A stretch of 64,000 nucleotides of DNA, from the NCBI RefSeq assembly GCF_027587175.1, contig NZ_JAPCID010000002.1, positions 169,161-233,160 of the forward strand. The letters are read 5' to 3'. The DNA comes from Solirubrobacter deserti. GTDB lineage: Bacteria > Actinomycetota > Thermoleophilia > Solirubrobacterales > Solirubrobacteraceae. The position numbers were made by a program, and so were the translations under genes. This document shows positions 32,985 to 41,561 of the stretch, one piece after another. Numbering within the stretch: position 1 is the first letter of the stretch; each line of letters begins with the position of its first letter. Under the pieces are notes generated by a model that saw only the letters and a program-made list of their open reading frames with translations, was not told the DNA's origin and did no database searches.

Positions 32985-34325
32985 TCAGGCCGGCGGGACG
33001 TGGTGATTGCCCTTGAACAGGTCAGTCGGGTCGTACGTGGCCTTGACCGCGCGCAACCGCGTCCACACGTCCGGCGTGAAGAACGCGCTCGCGTCGACCG
33101 GGACCTCGACGAAGTTCGCGTAGTCGCCGGCGCGGTGCGGGCGCAGGTGCGCGTCGAACTCGGCCAGCGCCCCGCGCACCGCGGCGTCGCCGTCCTCGTC
33201 CATGACGACGCCGAGGCCCATCGCGCAGATCTCGCCGGGCAGCGTGGCGCGGGCGCCCGCGCCGGGCGTCTCGCGGGCGATCGCACCGCCCATGTGGCGG
33301 AACTGCGCCACCGTGAGCGCGGGCCCGGCCGTCTCGATCGTCGTCATCAGCTCGTCGACCGGGAGCGTGTCGACGAGCGCCGACGTGAGGCGGAACGGAA
33401 GCGGGTCGAGCGGGTCCATGGCGAGATCGCTGAGGACGATCGGCGGGACCATCGCGAACGTGTCGCGCACCGGGCCGAGCGCGCGCAGCGGCGCGAGCAG
33501 GTCGCGGCCCTCCGCCTCCGCGCCCAAGTGCGCGGCCATGATGATCGCGAGCGAGCGGCCGCGGGCGAACTCGGGCACGAACGGCGCCGGCGGGAAGTGG
33601 ATCACCGAAGCCCACGACATCAGCTCCTCCGGGAACTCCGGCAGCAGCTCGTGCCACGTGTGCAGCATGTCCCCGGCGCGGTCGAGCTCGAAGAACATCG
33701 CGCCGGCATAGAGCCGGTCGAGCGGCTGGACCTCGAACTCGATCGCGGTCACGACGCCGAAGCTGCCACCACCGCCGCGCAGCGCCCAGAACAGGTCCGG
33801 GTCGTGCTCGGCGTCCGTGCGGATGAGCGTGCCGTCCGCCGTGACGAGCTCGAGCGCGGTGACGGCGTTCGACTGCAGCCCGAACTTGCGCGAGAGCCAC
33901 CCGATGCCGCCGCCGAGCGAGTAGCCCGCCACGCCCACGTCGGGCGAGGAGCCGTGCAGCGCCGCGAGCCCGTACGCGTTCAGGCGCCCGAGAACGCGCT
34001 CCCACTTGACGCCCGCGCCGACGCGCACGCGCCGCGCGGCCGGGTCCACGTTCACCTCCTGCAGCGCGCTGGTGTTGAGCAGCAGCGTGCCCTCCAGGTT
34101 GCCGAGCGGGCCCTGGTTGTGCGCCGCGCCCTGGGGCGCGACGCGCAGCCCGGCGGCGCGGGCGTAGGCCACGGCCGCGGCGACATCGCGCGCGTCGGCG
34201 GGCAGCGCGACCGCCGCGGGGTGCTGGTCGAGCGTGAGGTTGAAGGCGGAGCGGGCGTGATCCCAGCTGGGATCACCCGGGAGGACGAAGCCGGCGTTCA
34301 GGGAGGGGAGCGTCGCGGAGAGCAT
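32985..34325 (-). CDS. FAD-linked oxidoreductase (BBE/PCMH family)
   Basis: A 446-residue berberine-bridge type flavin oxidase. The FAD-binding PCMH domain is at about 35-205: VAPQGAAHNQGPLGN at 62-76, with His69 at the position where such enzymes attach FAD, then SPDVGVAGYSLGGGIGWLSRKFG and LRGGGGSFGVV. The C-terminal BBE domain ends with LRAVKATYDPTDLFKGNHHV, the usual closing motif. No Cys is at the second flavin-attachment site that I can recognise. The substrate is unknown. The ATG at 34325 is preferred because an upstream extension is Pro/Arg-rich and unconserved in style. It converges on the binding protein, 3 bp apart. Confidence 0.9.
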   Translation of the reverse strand: MLSATLPSLNAGFVLPGDPSWDHARSAFNLTLDQHPAAVALPADARDVAAAVAYARAAGLRVAPQGAAHNQGPLGNLEGTLLLNTSALQEVNVDPAARRVRVGAGVKWERVLGRLNAYGLAALHGSSPDVGVAGYSLGGGIGWLSRKFGLQSNAVTALELVTADGTLIRTDAEHDPDLFWALRGGGGSFGVVTAIEFEVQPLDRLYAGAMFFELDRAGDMLHTWHELLPEFPEELMSWASVIHFPPAPFVPEFARGRSLAIIMAAHLGAEAEGRDLLAPLRALGPVRDTFAMVPPIVLSDLAMDPLDPLPFRLTSALVDTLPVDELMTTIETAGPALTVAQFRHMGGAIARETPGAGARATLPGEICAMGLGVVMDEDGDAAVRGALAEFDAHLRPHRAGDYANFVEVPVDASAFFTPDVWTRLRAVKATYDPTDLFKGNHHVPPA

Positions 34326-34357
34326 GCCGCGAGATGGTGCGGATCGCGCGCTGGGCC

Positions 34358-34386
34358 GTCGATCCCGCAGATGCGGGAACGTCGAC
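34358..34386. promoter_or_regulatory. Nested inverted repeat in the oxidoreductase/LuxR divergent region
   Basis: An inner palindrome TCCCGCAGATGCGGGA (34363-34378) is flanked by outer arms GTCGA and TCGAC. It lies 33 bp upstream of the oxidoreductase start and about 100 bp upstream of the LuxR-type gene, in a 161-bp gap, and is a candidate operator for the latter. Confidence 0.4.
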
Positions 34387-34486
34387 GCGCCGCACCCCCA
34401 CGTTTGAGGGGGAGGCCGGTCAACCACCCTGCACGGGTGAAGCTACCCGCATCGCGGCGCGCACGGGCCGTCCGTAGGGTCCGCGC

Positions 34487-35581
34487 ATGACTGCGAGCCC
34501 CTCCCTCGCGTTCGCGCGAACGGCACGCCGGATCGACGCCCTGGCCGACGAGCGGCTGCCCGCCCGGGCGCTGCTCGACCGGGTCTCCGAGGAGCTCCGC
34601 GCGGCGGTGCCGATCGACGCGCTGTTCATGGCCGCGACCGATCCGCAGACGGGGCTGGCGATGGGCGCGGGCGTGGTGCACCAGATGCCGCAGACGGTGT
34701 GCCGGCCGTTCTGGGAGTACGAGTTCGAGGTGCCCGACTTCAACAAGTTCGACGAGCTCGCGCGCGGGCCGCACCAGGTCGCCGACCTGCACGCCGCGAC
34801 GGGCGGGCGGCCGGAGCGCAGCGCGCGCTGGCGCGAGATCCGCACGCACATGGACGCCGACGCGGAGCTGCGCGCGGTGTTCAACGCCGGCGGGCGCACC
34901 TGGGGCATGCTGCACGCCAACCGTGCCGGCACATCCGGCTTCGCGCCGGACGAGATCGCGCTGCTGGACGCGATCGCGCCGATGATCGGCCGCGCGCTGC
35001 GGGCGTCACTGATCTCGCACCCGGCCAAGCCGGATTCCGGCCGCGGCGTCGGGATGGCGATCGTCGACGGCGACGGCTTCGTGCAGACGGCCACGCCGGA
35101 GGCCTACGCGTGGTTCCAGGACATCGACACCGCCTACGAGCTTCCTGACCCGGTGCACGGCGCGATCGTCCCGAGCGAGGTGATGGTCGCGGCCGCCGAG
35201 GCGCGCGCCCGCGGCGTCGCCAGCCGCTCGCGCGCCCGCACCCGCAGCGGCGTGTGGCTGCTCATCCACGCCAACCGCCTGCACTCGGGCGACGGCACCG
35301 CGGTCGTGATCGAGCCGGCCAAGGCGAGCGAGGTCGCGCCGCTGATCGTCGACGCCTACGAGCTCACACCGCGCGAGCTCGACGTCACCCGCGCGCTCGC
35401 GCGCGGTCTGACCACGAGCGAGATCGCGCGCGAGCTGCACCTCTCCCGCTACACGGTCCAGGACCACCTCAAGGCCGTCTACGAGAAGGTTGGGGTCGGC
35501 AGCCGCGGCGAGCTCGTCGCCAAGGTCTTCGCCGACCACTACTACGACGACCTCAGCGCGTCGGTCCACCGCGCCGCCTAG
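34487..35581 (+). CDS. GAF-like sensor with C-terminal LuxR helix-turn-helix
   Basis: A 364-residue regulator. The N-terminal about 170 residues resemble a GAF domain (DALFMAATDPQTGLAMGAG ... TWGMLHANRAGTSGFAPDEIALLDAIAP), followed by a linker and a PAS-like region. The LuxR/FixJ helix-turn-helix is at about 297-355: ELTPRELDVTRALARGLTTSEIARELHLSRYTVQDHLKAVYEKVGV. It lacks a receiver domain. A -10-like TAGGGT (34475-34480) lies 6 nt before the ATG, so the mRNA is probably leaderless. It is divergent from the flavin oxidoreductase and overlaps the convergent multicopper oxidase by 4 bp. Confidence 0.9.
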   Translation: MTASPSLAFARTARRIDALADERLPARALLDRVSEELRAAVPIDALFMAATDPQTGLAMGAGVVHQMPQTVCRPFWEYEFEVPDFNKFDELARGPHQVADLHAATGGRPERSARWREIRTHMDADAELRAVFNAGGRTWGMLHANRAGTSGFAPDEIALLDAIAPMIGRALRASLISHPAKPDSGRGVGMAIVDGDGFVQTATPEAYAWFQDIDTAYELPDPVHGAIVPSEVMVAAAEARARGVASRSRARTRSGVWLLIHANRLHSGDGTAVVIEPAKASEVAPLIVDAYELTPRELDVTRALARGLTTSEIARELHLSRYTVQDHLKAVYEKVGVGSRGELVAKVFADHYYDDLSASVHRAA

Positions 35582-37053
35582 AGGCGGCAGAGGAACCCGG
35601 GCGGCTTCGGGCGCGGCGCGCGTCCCTCGCCGGGCGGCACGATCTCGAACACGCCCACCATGCCCAGGTCGGAGTGCGGCGTGATGTGGCAATGGAACAG
35701 CGACGTGCCGGTGAAGTCGGCGAACACCGTGCGCAACGTGATGCTCTGGCGCGGGTGGACCGTGACCGTGTCGCGGTAGCCCGGCTCGTCGACCGGCTGA
35801 CCGTTGACGTGCGTCACCTGGAACGGGTTGACGTGGATGTGGAATGGGTGCGCGAGCACGCTGTCGTTGACGATCGTCCACTCCTCCACCGCGCCCAGCT
35901 CGACGACGTGGTCGACGCGGTCGTGGTCGAACAGCTTCCCGTCCATCTTGAAGCCGCCGGTCATCGACATCGTGATCGTGCGCTGCTTGTCGAGCGGGAG
36001 CGTGCGCAGGTCGCAGAACGGCTCCAGCAGCGGCTGCGGGTTCAGCGCGCGCCGCGGGCGGCGATCCGGCAGCACGTCCAGCGTCGCCAGCACGAGGTCG
36101 GGTGAGACGAAGCCGGCGCCGTGGTCGGACGGCAGCGCGTGCAGCGCGTAGCGGCCGGGCGCGCCGGCGCGCACGAGCACCTCGGCGCGGCCGCCCGGCG
36201 GGATGTGGACGACGTCGGTCTCGACCGTGTGCGAGAACGGGTTGCCGTCCGCGGCGATCTGCGTCAGGCGGTGGCCGTCGAGGCGCAGGTCGAAGAAGTC
36301 GCTGACCGACGCGTTGACGATCCGCCAGCGCTCGGTCTCCCCCGCCTTGAGCGCCACGTGCGGGTTCTGCTGGCCGTTGACGAGCCGCACCTGGCTGGCG
36401 AGCAGGTTCGCCGACCACGGCTTGAGGGAGCCGTCCGCGGCCCACTCCGGCGCCTGCAGGACCAGCACGCGGTCGCGCGCGGACGCGGCCGCGCCGCGCC
36501 GCTCGGCCTCCGAGCGGAAGATGACGGCGCCGGCCGCGCCGCCGAACAGCTGCCGTGAGCCGTCGCCGTGCGGATGCGGGTGGTACCAGTTCAGGCCCGC
36601 CGGATGGTCGCGCGGAATGTCGAACTGGTAGTCGAACGTGCCGCCCGCGGGGACGTCGATCATCACGTTGTCGGCGTTGCCGCCGGGCGGCACGTGGAAG
36701 CCGTGCGTGTGCAGGTTGGTCGGCGTGGACAGCCGGTTGACCAGCCGCACGTGGACGCGGTCACCCGGGTCGGCGACGAGCGTCGGGCCGGGCACGCCGC
36801 CGTTGTAGGTGACCGCGGTGCGGCGGGCACCGGCCCAGAAGCACTCGCGTTCCTCGATCACGAGCGTGGCCGAGAGCCGGCCTCGCCAGCTGTGGATGCG
36901 CGGCGGCTCGACCAGCGACTCGACGCGCGGCGGCGGGCTCGGCGCTCCCCAGTGCCTGAGCCCGCCGCTGCCTGCGACGGCGGCGGCGCTTGCGGCGACC
37001 CCCATGAAGCCACGTCGCGTCACGTCGCCGTCGATCGTCTGTGGCTGCGCCAC
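35578..37053 (-). CDS. Tat-exported multicopper oxidase (laccase-like)
   Basis: A 491-residue three-domain multicopper oxidase. The Tat signal VTRRGFMGVAA has its Arg pair at 13-14. All four copper motifs are present: HTHG at 115-118, WYHPHPHG around 157-163, HPFHIH at about 402-407 and HCHITPH at about 454-460 with a Met ten residues after the Cys. The C-terminal Cu sites are therefore complete for oxidising phenols or metal ions with reduction of O2 to water. The GTG at 37053 has GGGAGCAGGA upstream at normal spacing; a longer frame upstream has no signal peptide. It could act in copper tolerance together with the ycnI-like protein, but they are 30 kb apart. Confidence 0.93.
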   Translation of the reverse strand: MAQPQTIDGDVTRRGFMGVAASAAAVAGSGGLRHWGAPSPPPRVESLVEPPRIHSWRGRLSATLVIEERECFWAGARRTAVTYNGGVPGPTLVADPGDRVHVRLVNRLSTPTNLHTHGFHVPPGGNADNVMIDVPAGGTFDYQFDIPRDHPAGLNWYHPHPHGDGSRQLFGGAAGAVIFRSEAERRGAAASARDRVLVLQAPEWAADGSLKPWSANLLASQVRLVNGQQNPHVALKAGETERWRIVNASVSDFFDLRLDGHRLTQIAADGNPFSHTVETDVVHIPPGGRAEVLVRAGAPGRYALHALPSDHGAGFVSPDLVLATLDVLPDRRPRRALNPQPLLEPFCDLRTLPLDKQRTITMSMTGGFKMDGKLFDHDRVDHVVELGAVEEWTIVNDSVLAHPFHIHVNPFQVTHVNGQPVDEPGYRDTVTVHPRQSITLRTVFADFTGTSLFHCHITPHSDLGMVGVFEIVPPGEGRAPRPKPPGFLCRL

Positions 37054-37098
37054 GGTCCTGCTCCCCTCCCTCAGCTGCACTCGCGCTGCTGCAAGGTA

Positions 37099-37112
37099 GG
37101 CAATCGTTTGCC
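37099..37112. promoter_or_regulatory. Short inverted repeat upstream of the multicopper oxidase
   Basis: GGCAATCGTTTGCC has 5-bp perfect arms and lies 46 bp upstream of the GTG start, a plausible operator position. Confidence 0.3.
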
Positions 37113-37152
37113 ATCTGTCTCGAGCAACTTCCTGGAGGGACAGATTCGTGAC

Positions 37153-37174
37153 CACCACACGCGCGGGTGTGGTG
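37153..37174 (-). terminator. Hairpin after the universal stress protein gene
   Basis: Perfect 8-bp arms CACCACAC and GTGTGGTG are separated by 6 bp, 13 bp beyond the stop codon of the stress protein gene. There is no T-run, so termination strength is uncertain. Confidence 0.4.
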
Positions 37175-37187
37175 TTGCGGTGAGCGC

Positions 37188-38111
37188 CTACTGATCGGCG
37201 TGCCCGACGAGCACCGGCGCCTCGGCGTGGTGCACGAGACCCGACGAGACCGACCCGAGCAGCACCGAGCGCGCGCCGCCCTGGCCGCGTGAGCCGGTGA
37301 CGACGAGCCCGGCGTCGCGGTCGCGGGCCAGCGCGGAGATGGTGCGCCACACGCCCTGGGACGCTTCGATCGTCTCGCCCGTCGCGTCCAGGCCTGCCGC
37401 GCGGGCGCGGACGACGCCCTGCTCGGTCGTGGCGCCGGCCTCGTCGGTGAGCGCCTCGTCGAGCGCCTGCACGATCTCCTTGACCTCACCGTGCGCCAGC
37501 GCCCGAACGGCGCGGCTGTCGCGGTACTGGGACTCGTAGACATGGACGACGACCGCCGCGCGGCCCGCCAGCAGGCGCCCGGCGAGGTCGATCGCGCGGT
37601 CCGCGGCGGGCGAGCCGTCATAGGCGATCAAGACCGGGCCGTCCGCCGGCTCGCAGTCATCGGGAATCACGAGGAGCGGCAGCTCGGCGTGGTGAAGCAG
37701 GCTCGTCGAGGTGGACCCGAGCACCGTGCGGGCGAGCTCGCTGCGCCCGCGGGCGCCGCACACGAGCGCGTCGGCGCCGCGTGCCGCGTCCAGCAGCGCC
37801 TCCCAGGCGGGGGTGTGCGGCTTGGTGACCAGCGGCTCGGCGTCCAGGCCGGCGGCGTGCCCGACCCCCTCGGCGGCGATCGTGCGCGCCTCCTGCACCG
37901 CCTGCGCGGCGATCTCCTCGAGCGCGCGCTCGAGCGTCCCCGACGGCACGTTCATCAAAAAGCGCGACGCACCGCGCACCGGCTGCGGCGGCGGCTCGGG
38001 GACGGTCACGATCGTGGCCTTCGCGCCGGCGAGCAGCGCGCCGGCGACGCGGACGGCGGTGACCGCGCTGGGCGATCCGTCGTAGGCGATGGCGAGCTGA
38101 GCGGCGGCCAT
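37188..38111 (-). CDS. Tandem universal stress protein (UspA family)
   Basis: A 307-residue protein with two Usp domains, about 1-150 and 157-305. Each starts with a nucleotide-binding strand (LAIAYDGSPSAVTA; VLIAYDGSPAADRA) and ends with the ATP-loop pattern (GARGRSELARTVLGSTSTSLLHHAELPLLV; GSRGQGGARSVLLGSVSSGLVHHAEAPVLV). The GxRGx9GS pattern predicts ATP binding. Such tandem proteins respond to hypoxia, starvation or oxidative stress in actinobacteria. It is transcribed leftward, away from the TetR gene 20 bp upstream, which points the same way, so they may be co-transcribed. Confidence 0.93.
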   Translation of the reverse strand: MAAAQLAIAYDGSPSAVTAVRVAGALLAGAKATIVTVPEPPPQPVRGASRFLMNVPSGTLERALEEIAAQAVQEARTIAAEGVGHAAGLDAEPLVTKPHTPAWEALLDAARGADALVCGARGRSELARTVLGSTSTSLLHHAELPLLVIPDDCEPADGPVLIAYDGSPAADRAIDLAGRLLAGRAAVVVHVYESQYRDSRAVRALAHGEVKEIVQALDEALTDEAGATTEQGVVRARAAGLDATGETIEASQGVWRTISALARDRDAGLVVTGSRGQGGARSVLLGSVSSGLVHHAEAPVLVGHADQ

Positions 38112-38131
38112 CCCCTCAACCTACAAGGCGG

Positions 38132-38677
38132 TCACCGGCGCATGCCGCGCAGCACGAGCTCGGCGAGGCGGCGGGCGCCGGCCGGGTCCAGCTGGCCGGC
38201 CTCGCGCGTGGACTTGAACACGAGCCGCAGGTCCTCGTGGGTGGCGTCGTCGCGCAGGAACGGGCGGGCGCGCTCGACGAGCGTTTCGAGCGCGTCCGTC
38301 GCGGCCTGGCGCGCCTCGGCCACGGCGGGGCGACGCTGGGCGGCGTCGTCCCACGCGGTCTGGGAGAGGAAGTCGGTCGCGCCGTCCTGGGCGGTCTCGT
38401 AGGTCGCGCGTTCGAGGGCGGCCCAGGCGTCGGGCTCGCGGGATGCGGCCTCGAAGCGCCGGACCAGCGCGCGGGCGCGCTCGATGACGAGCGCGTCGAT
38501 CACGTCCTCCTTGGCGCCGACCTGACGGTAGATGCTGCCCACGCCGGCGCCGACCGCCGAGGCCAGGCGCGGCATCGCGACGTCCAGCCCTTCGCGGGCG
38601 AAGAGGTCGTCGGCGGCGGCGAGCGTGCGCGCCCGCTTCTCCTCGAGCGTGAGCTCGGACCACGGCGGAATGGCCAT
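38132..38677 (-). CDS. TetR family regulator
   Basis: A 181-residue TetR-type repressor. The helix-turn-helix is at about 16-60: [47 protein letters not shown]. The C-terminal ligand domain is helical. It is divergent from ilvD with a gap of only 17 bp, so the two promoters must overlap each other's 5' regions and a protein bound there would affect both. It lies 20 bp upstream of the stress protein gene on the same strand. The ligand is unknown. Confidence 0.92.
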   Translation of the reverse strand: MAIPPWSELTLEEKRARTLAAADDLFAREGLDVAMPRLASAVGAGVGSIYRQVGAKEDVIDALVIERARALVRRFEAASREPDAWAALERATYETAQDGATDFLSQTAWDDAAQRRPAVAEARQAATDALETLVERARPFLRDDATHEDLRLVFKSTREAGQLDPAGARRLAELVLRGMRR

Positions 38678-38694
38678 TCCGCTACCTTACCGCC

Positions 38695-40557
38695 ATGCCC
38701 GAGCTCCGTTCCCGCACCGTCACCCATGGCCGGAATATGGCCGGCGCCCGCGCGCTGCTGCGCGCCGCGGGGGTCGAGAAGGAGGACCTCGGTCGCAAGC
38801 CGATCATCGCGGTAGCGAACTCGTACACGCAGTTCGTGCCCGGGCACACGCACCTGAAGCCGGTGGGCGAGATCGTGGCGGACGCGATCAAGGCCGCAGG
38901 CGGCATCCCGCGCGAGTTCAACACGATCGCGGTCGATGACGGCATCGCCATGGGCCACGGCGGGATGCTCTATTCGCTGCCCTCGCGTGACCTGATCGCC
39001 GACAGCGTGGAGTACATGGTCAACGCGCACTGCGCCGACGCGCTGATCTGCATCTCCAACTGCGACAAGATCACGCCCGGGATGCTCAACGCCACCCTGC
39101 GGCTGAACATCCCGACGGTGTTCGTGTCCGGCGGCCCCATGGAGGGCGGCACGGCGGTGCTGGTGGACGGCACGGTGCGCACGCGCGTGAACCTCATCAC
39201 CGCGATCGCCGACGCCGTCGCGGACGAGGTCTCCGACGAGGACATCGCGATCATCGAGGAGTCCGCGTGCCCGACGTGCGGCTCGTGCTCGGGCATGTTC
39301 ACCGCGAACTCGATGAACTGCCTGACGGAGGCGCTCGGGCTCGCGCTGCCCGGCAACGGTTCCACGCTCGCCACGCACACGGCGCGCAAGGACCTCTACG
39401 AGGCCGCCGGCCGCGCCGTGGTGGACATCACGCGCCGCTACTACGACGGCGGCGACGAGTCCGTGCTCCCGCGCAGCATCGCGTCCCGCGAGGCGTTCGA
39501 GAACGCGATGGCGCTGGACGTCGCCATGGGCGGCTCCACCAACACCGTGCTGCACCTGCTCGCGGCCGCGCAGGAGGCCGAGCTCGAGTTCACGATGCAG
39601 GACATCGACGCGATCTCGCGTCGCGTGCCGTGCCTCAGCAAGCTCGCGCCGAACGGCACCTACCTGATGGAGGACTGCCACCGCGCGGGCGGGATCCCGG
39701 CGATCCTCGGCGAGCTGCACCGCGCGGGGCTGCTGCACACGAACGTGTTCACGGTCCACTCGACGTTCGAGCAGTGGCTGGCCGAGTGGGACATCCGCGG
39801 CGGCTCCGCGTCCGAGCAGGCGATCGAGCTCTTCCACGCCGCGCCGGGCTGCAAGCGGAGCGCCTCCGCGTTCAGCCAGTCCGAGCGCTGGGAGTCGCTG
39901 GACACCGACGCCGAGCACGGCTGCATCCGCTCCGTGGAGCACGCGCACTCCAAGGACGGCGGGCTCGCGATCCTGTACGGCAACATCGCGCTCGACGGCT
40001 GCGTCGTGAAGACGGCGGGCGTCGACGAGTCGATCCTGAAGTTCTCCGGGCCGGCGCGGGTCGTGGACTCCCAGGACGCCGCGGTGGAGCTGATCCTGAG
40101 CGGCGGCGTCCGCGAGGGCGACGTGGTCGTCATCCGCTACGAGGGGCCGAAGGGCGGGCCCGGCATGCAGGAGATGCTCTACCCGACGTCCTACCTGAAG
40201 GGCCGCGGGCTCGGGAAGGCGTGCGCGCTGATCACCGACGGGCGCTTCAGCGGCGGGACCTCGGGCCTGTCGATCGGCCACATCTCGCCGGAGGCGGCGG
40301 CCGGGGGTGCGATCGCCCTCGTCGAAGAGGGCGACACCATCAACATCGACATCCCGAATCGTTCGATCGAGCTGGCGATCACCGACGCGGAGCTGCAGGA
40401 GCGGCGCGACGCGATGACCGAGTTCGCGCCGGTGGGTCGCGACCGTGTGGTCTCACCGGCGTTGCGGGCGTACGCCGCGATGGCCACCTCGGCCGACCGC
40501 GGCGCGGTGCGCGACGTGTCGCTCATCGAAGAGCGCGTGCGCGCGAACGCGTCCTGA
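38695..40557 (+). CDS. ilvD: Dihydroxy-acid dehydratase (IlvD)
   Basis: A 620-residue enzyme of the IlvD/Edd family that converts 2,3-dihydroxy-isovalerate and its homologue to the keto acids of valine, leucine and isoleucine synthesis. Iron-sulfur ligands are visible: Cys123 in SNCDKITPG and Cys195 in [34 protein letters not shown] and [10 protein letters not shown] are the C-terminal signatures. Length fits the 4Fe-4S IlvD class (E. coli about 616) better than Edd. TACCTT (38683-38688) lies 6 nt before the ATG, so the mRNA is probably leaderless. No other ilv gene is near, and it shares its promoter gap with the TetR gene. Confidence 0.95.
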   Translation: MPELRSRTVTHGRNMAGARALLRAAGVEKEDLGRKPIIAVANSYTQFVPGHTHLKPVGEIVADAIKAAGGIPREFNTIAVDDGIAMGHGGMLYSLPSRDLIADSVEYMVNAHCADALICISNCDKITPGMLNATLRLNIPTVFVSGGPMEGGTAVLVDGTVRTRVNLITAIADAVADEVSDEDIAIIEESACPTCGSCSGMFTANSMNCLTEALGLALPGNGSTLATHTARKDLYEAAGRAVVDITRRYYDGGDESVLPRSIASREAFENAMALDVAMGGSTNTVLHLLAAAQEAELEFTMQDIDAISRRVPCLSKLAPNGTYLMEDCHRAGGIPAILGELHRAGLLHTNVFTVHSTFEQWLAEWDIRGGSASEQAIELFHAAPGCKRSASAFSQSERWESLDTDAEHGCIRSVEHAHSKDGGLAILYGNIALDGCVVKTAGVDESILKFSGPARVVDSQDAAVELILSGGVREGDVVVIRYEGPKGGPGMQEMLYPTSYLKGRGLGKACALITDGRFSGGTSGLSIGHISPEAAAGGAIALVEEGDTINIDIPNRSIELAITDAELQERRDAMTEFAPVGRDRVVSPALRAYAAMATSADRGAVRDVSLIEERVRANAS

Positions 40558-40712
40558 CGGGCGCCTCGTCGTTGGGCTCGGGCACACGGTCCCGGCGCTG
40601 AGGCCGGGGCCGGGGAGCCGTTCGCGGGGGGCTCAGAAGCATGACCTGGATAGTGGTGGGTCAGCGGCTCCCTTACATCAGGGATCACCCCAACAAGCAC
40701 CCCAATCTTTCC

Positions 40713-41120
40713 CTAGGAGTGGTCTCGCAGGGCGGCCCGGGTGGAGTCGAAGATCCTCAGCTGATGGCGCAGGCCGGAGAGCGTGAATAGCATCGCGGCG
40801 GCCGTTCCGCGCGGCGCGACGATCGCCATCCGGCGGCCGTCGCGCTTGAGCTTGGACTGTGCGTGCAGGATCGCCGAGAGCCCGGTGGAGTCGATGAACT
40901 TCACCTCGCTGAGGTCGATCACGAGCCCGTCGGCGCCGTCGGAGAGCGCGTCGGCCAGCGCGACGCGGAACTCGTCCACCGTCGCGATGTCGAGCTCCGC
41001 GGGTGGAGCGATGATCCTCGGGTCGGGCACCCGGCTCGACGGTACCCACGGGCCGCCGGTGGGATACGCGCCCGTCATCCAGACGACCGATCTGCGCAGC
41101 GACGTGTTCGAGGCGGCCAT
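40713..41120 (-). CDS. STAS domain anti-sigma factor antagonist-like protein
   Basis: A 135-residue protein whose residues 30-130 are a STAS domain: PPAELDIATVDEFRVALADAL, then LVIDLSEVKFIDSTGLSAILHAQSKLKRDGRRM, where the Ser in DSTG is the usual phosphorylation site of SpoIIAA/RsbV proteins. The N-terminal 28 residues may be untranslated; an alternative ATG at 41078 (MTGAYPTGG) starts closer to the domain. It stands alone between ilvD and a small secreted protein. A partner kinase/phosphatase could be the RsbU-RsbW fusion at 52.4-54.9 kb, as that cluster has no RsbV gene; this is inference. Confidence 0.9.
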   Translation of the reverse strand: MAASNTSLRRSVVWMTGAYPTGGPWVPSSRVPDPRIIAPPAELDIATVDEFRVALADALSDGADGLVIDLSEVKFIDSTGLSAILHAQSKLKRDGRRMAIVAPRGTAAAMLFTLSGLRHQLRIFDSTRAALRDHS

Positions 41121-41186
41121 GGCCGAGACGCTCGAATGCCTCCGGACGCGCGGCCCAACCTCGTCCTGATCCCGTACGGTCTGCCG

Positions 41187-41540
41187 ATGCTGCGAATCGG
41201 ACTCGTCGTTGCCCTCGTCCTCGCGTTCTCGGCTCCGGCCGCGTCAGCGGACGTGCTCATCTCGGCCATCCCGCGGACGCTGGTCTGCGGCGACGCCATC
41301 GCCCCCGGGATCTGGGCGCAGGCCGGCACCCGAGGCTCTCGCACGGTCCGCATGCGCGCGATCGACGACCGGACCGGCAAGGTCTGGTGGCGCAAGACGG
41401 CGAAGGCGCCCTTCGACGACTGGCGTTACTGGCATCTGCCCTCCGGCATGGACGGCGAGTGCCGGCCGACGACGGTCGTGTACAAGGGCCCAGGCTTCAC
41501 CACCCGTTACAAGATCCGGTTCCGCAGCGAGGGCGTGTGA
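41187..41540 (+). CDS. Small secreted protein of unknown function
   Basis: A 117-residue protein with a clear signal peptide (MLRIGLVVALVLAFSAPAASA) and a mature part of about 96 residues containing two Cys (TLVCGDAIAPG and DGECRPTTVV) likely to pair. TACGGT (41175-41180) is 6 nt before the ATG, consistent with a leaderless mRNA. It is divergent from the STAS gene and converges on the giant subtilase gene. No family is recognised. Confidence 0.7.
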   Translation: MLRIGLVVALVLAFSAPAASADVLISAIPRTLVCGDAIAPGIWAQAGTRGSRTVRMRAIDDRTGKVWWRKTAKAPFDDWRYWHLPSGMDGECRPTTVVYKGPGFTTRYKIRFRSEGV

Positions 41541-41561
41541 GCGCACCGCCCCCGCTGCGAG

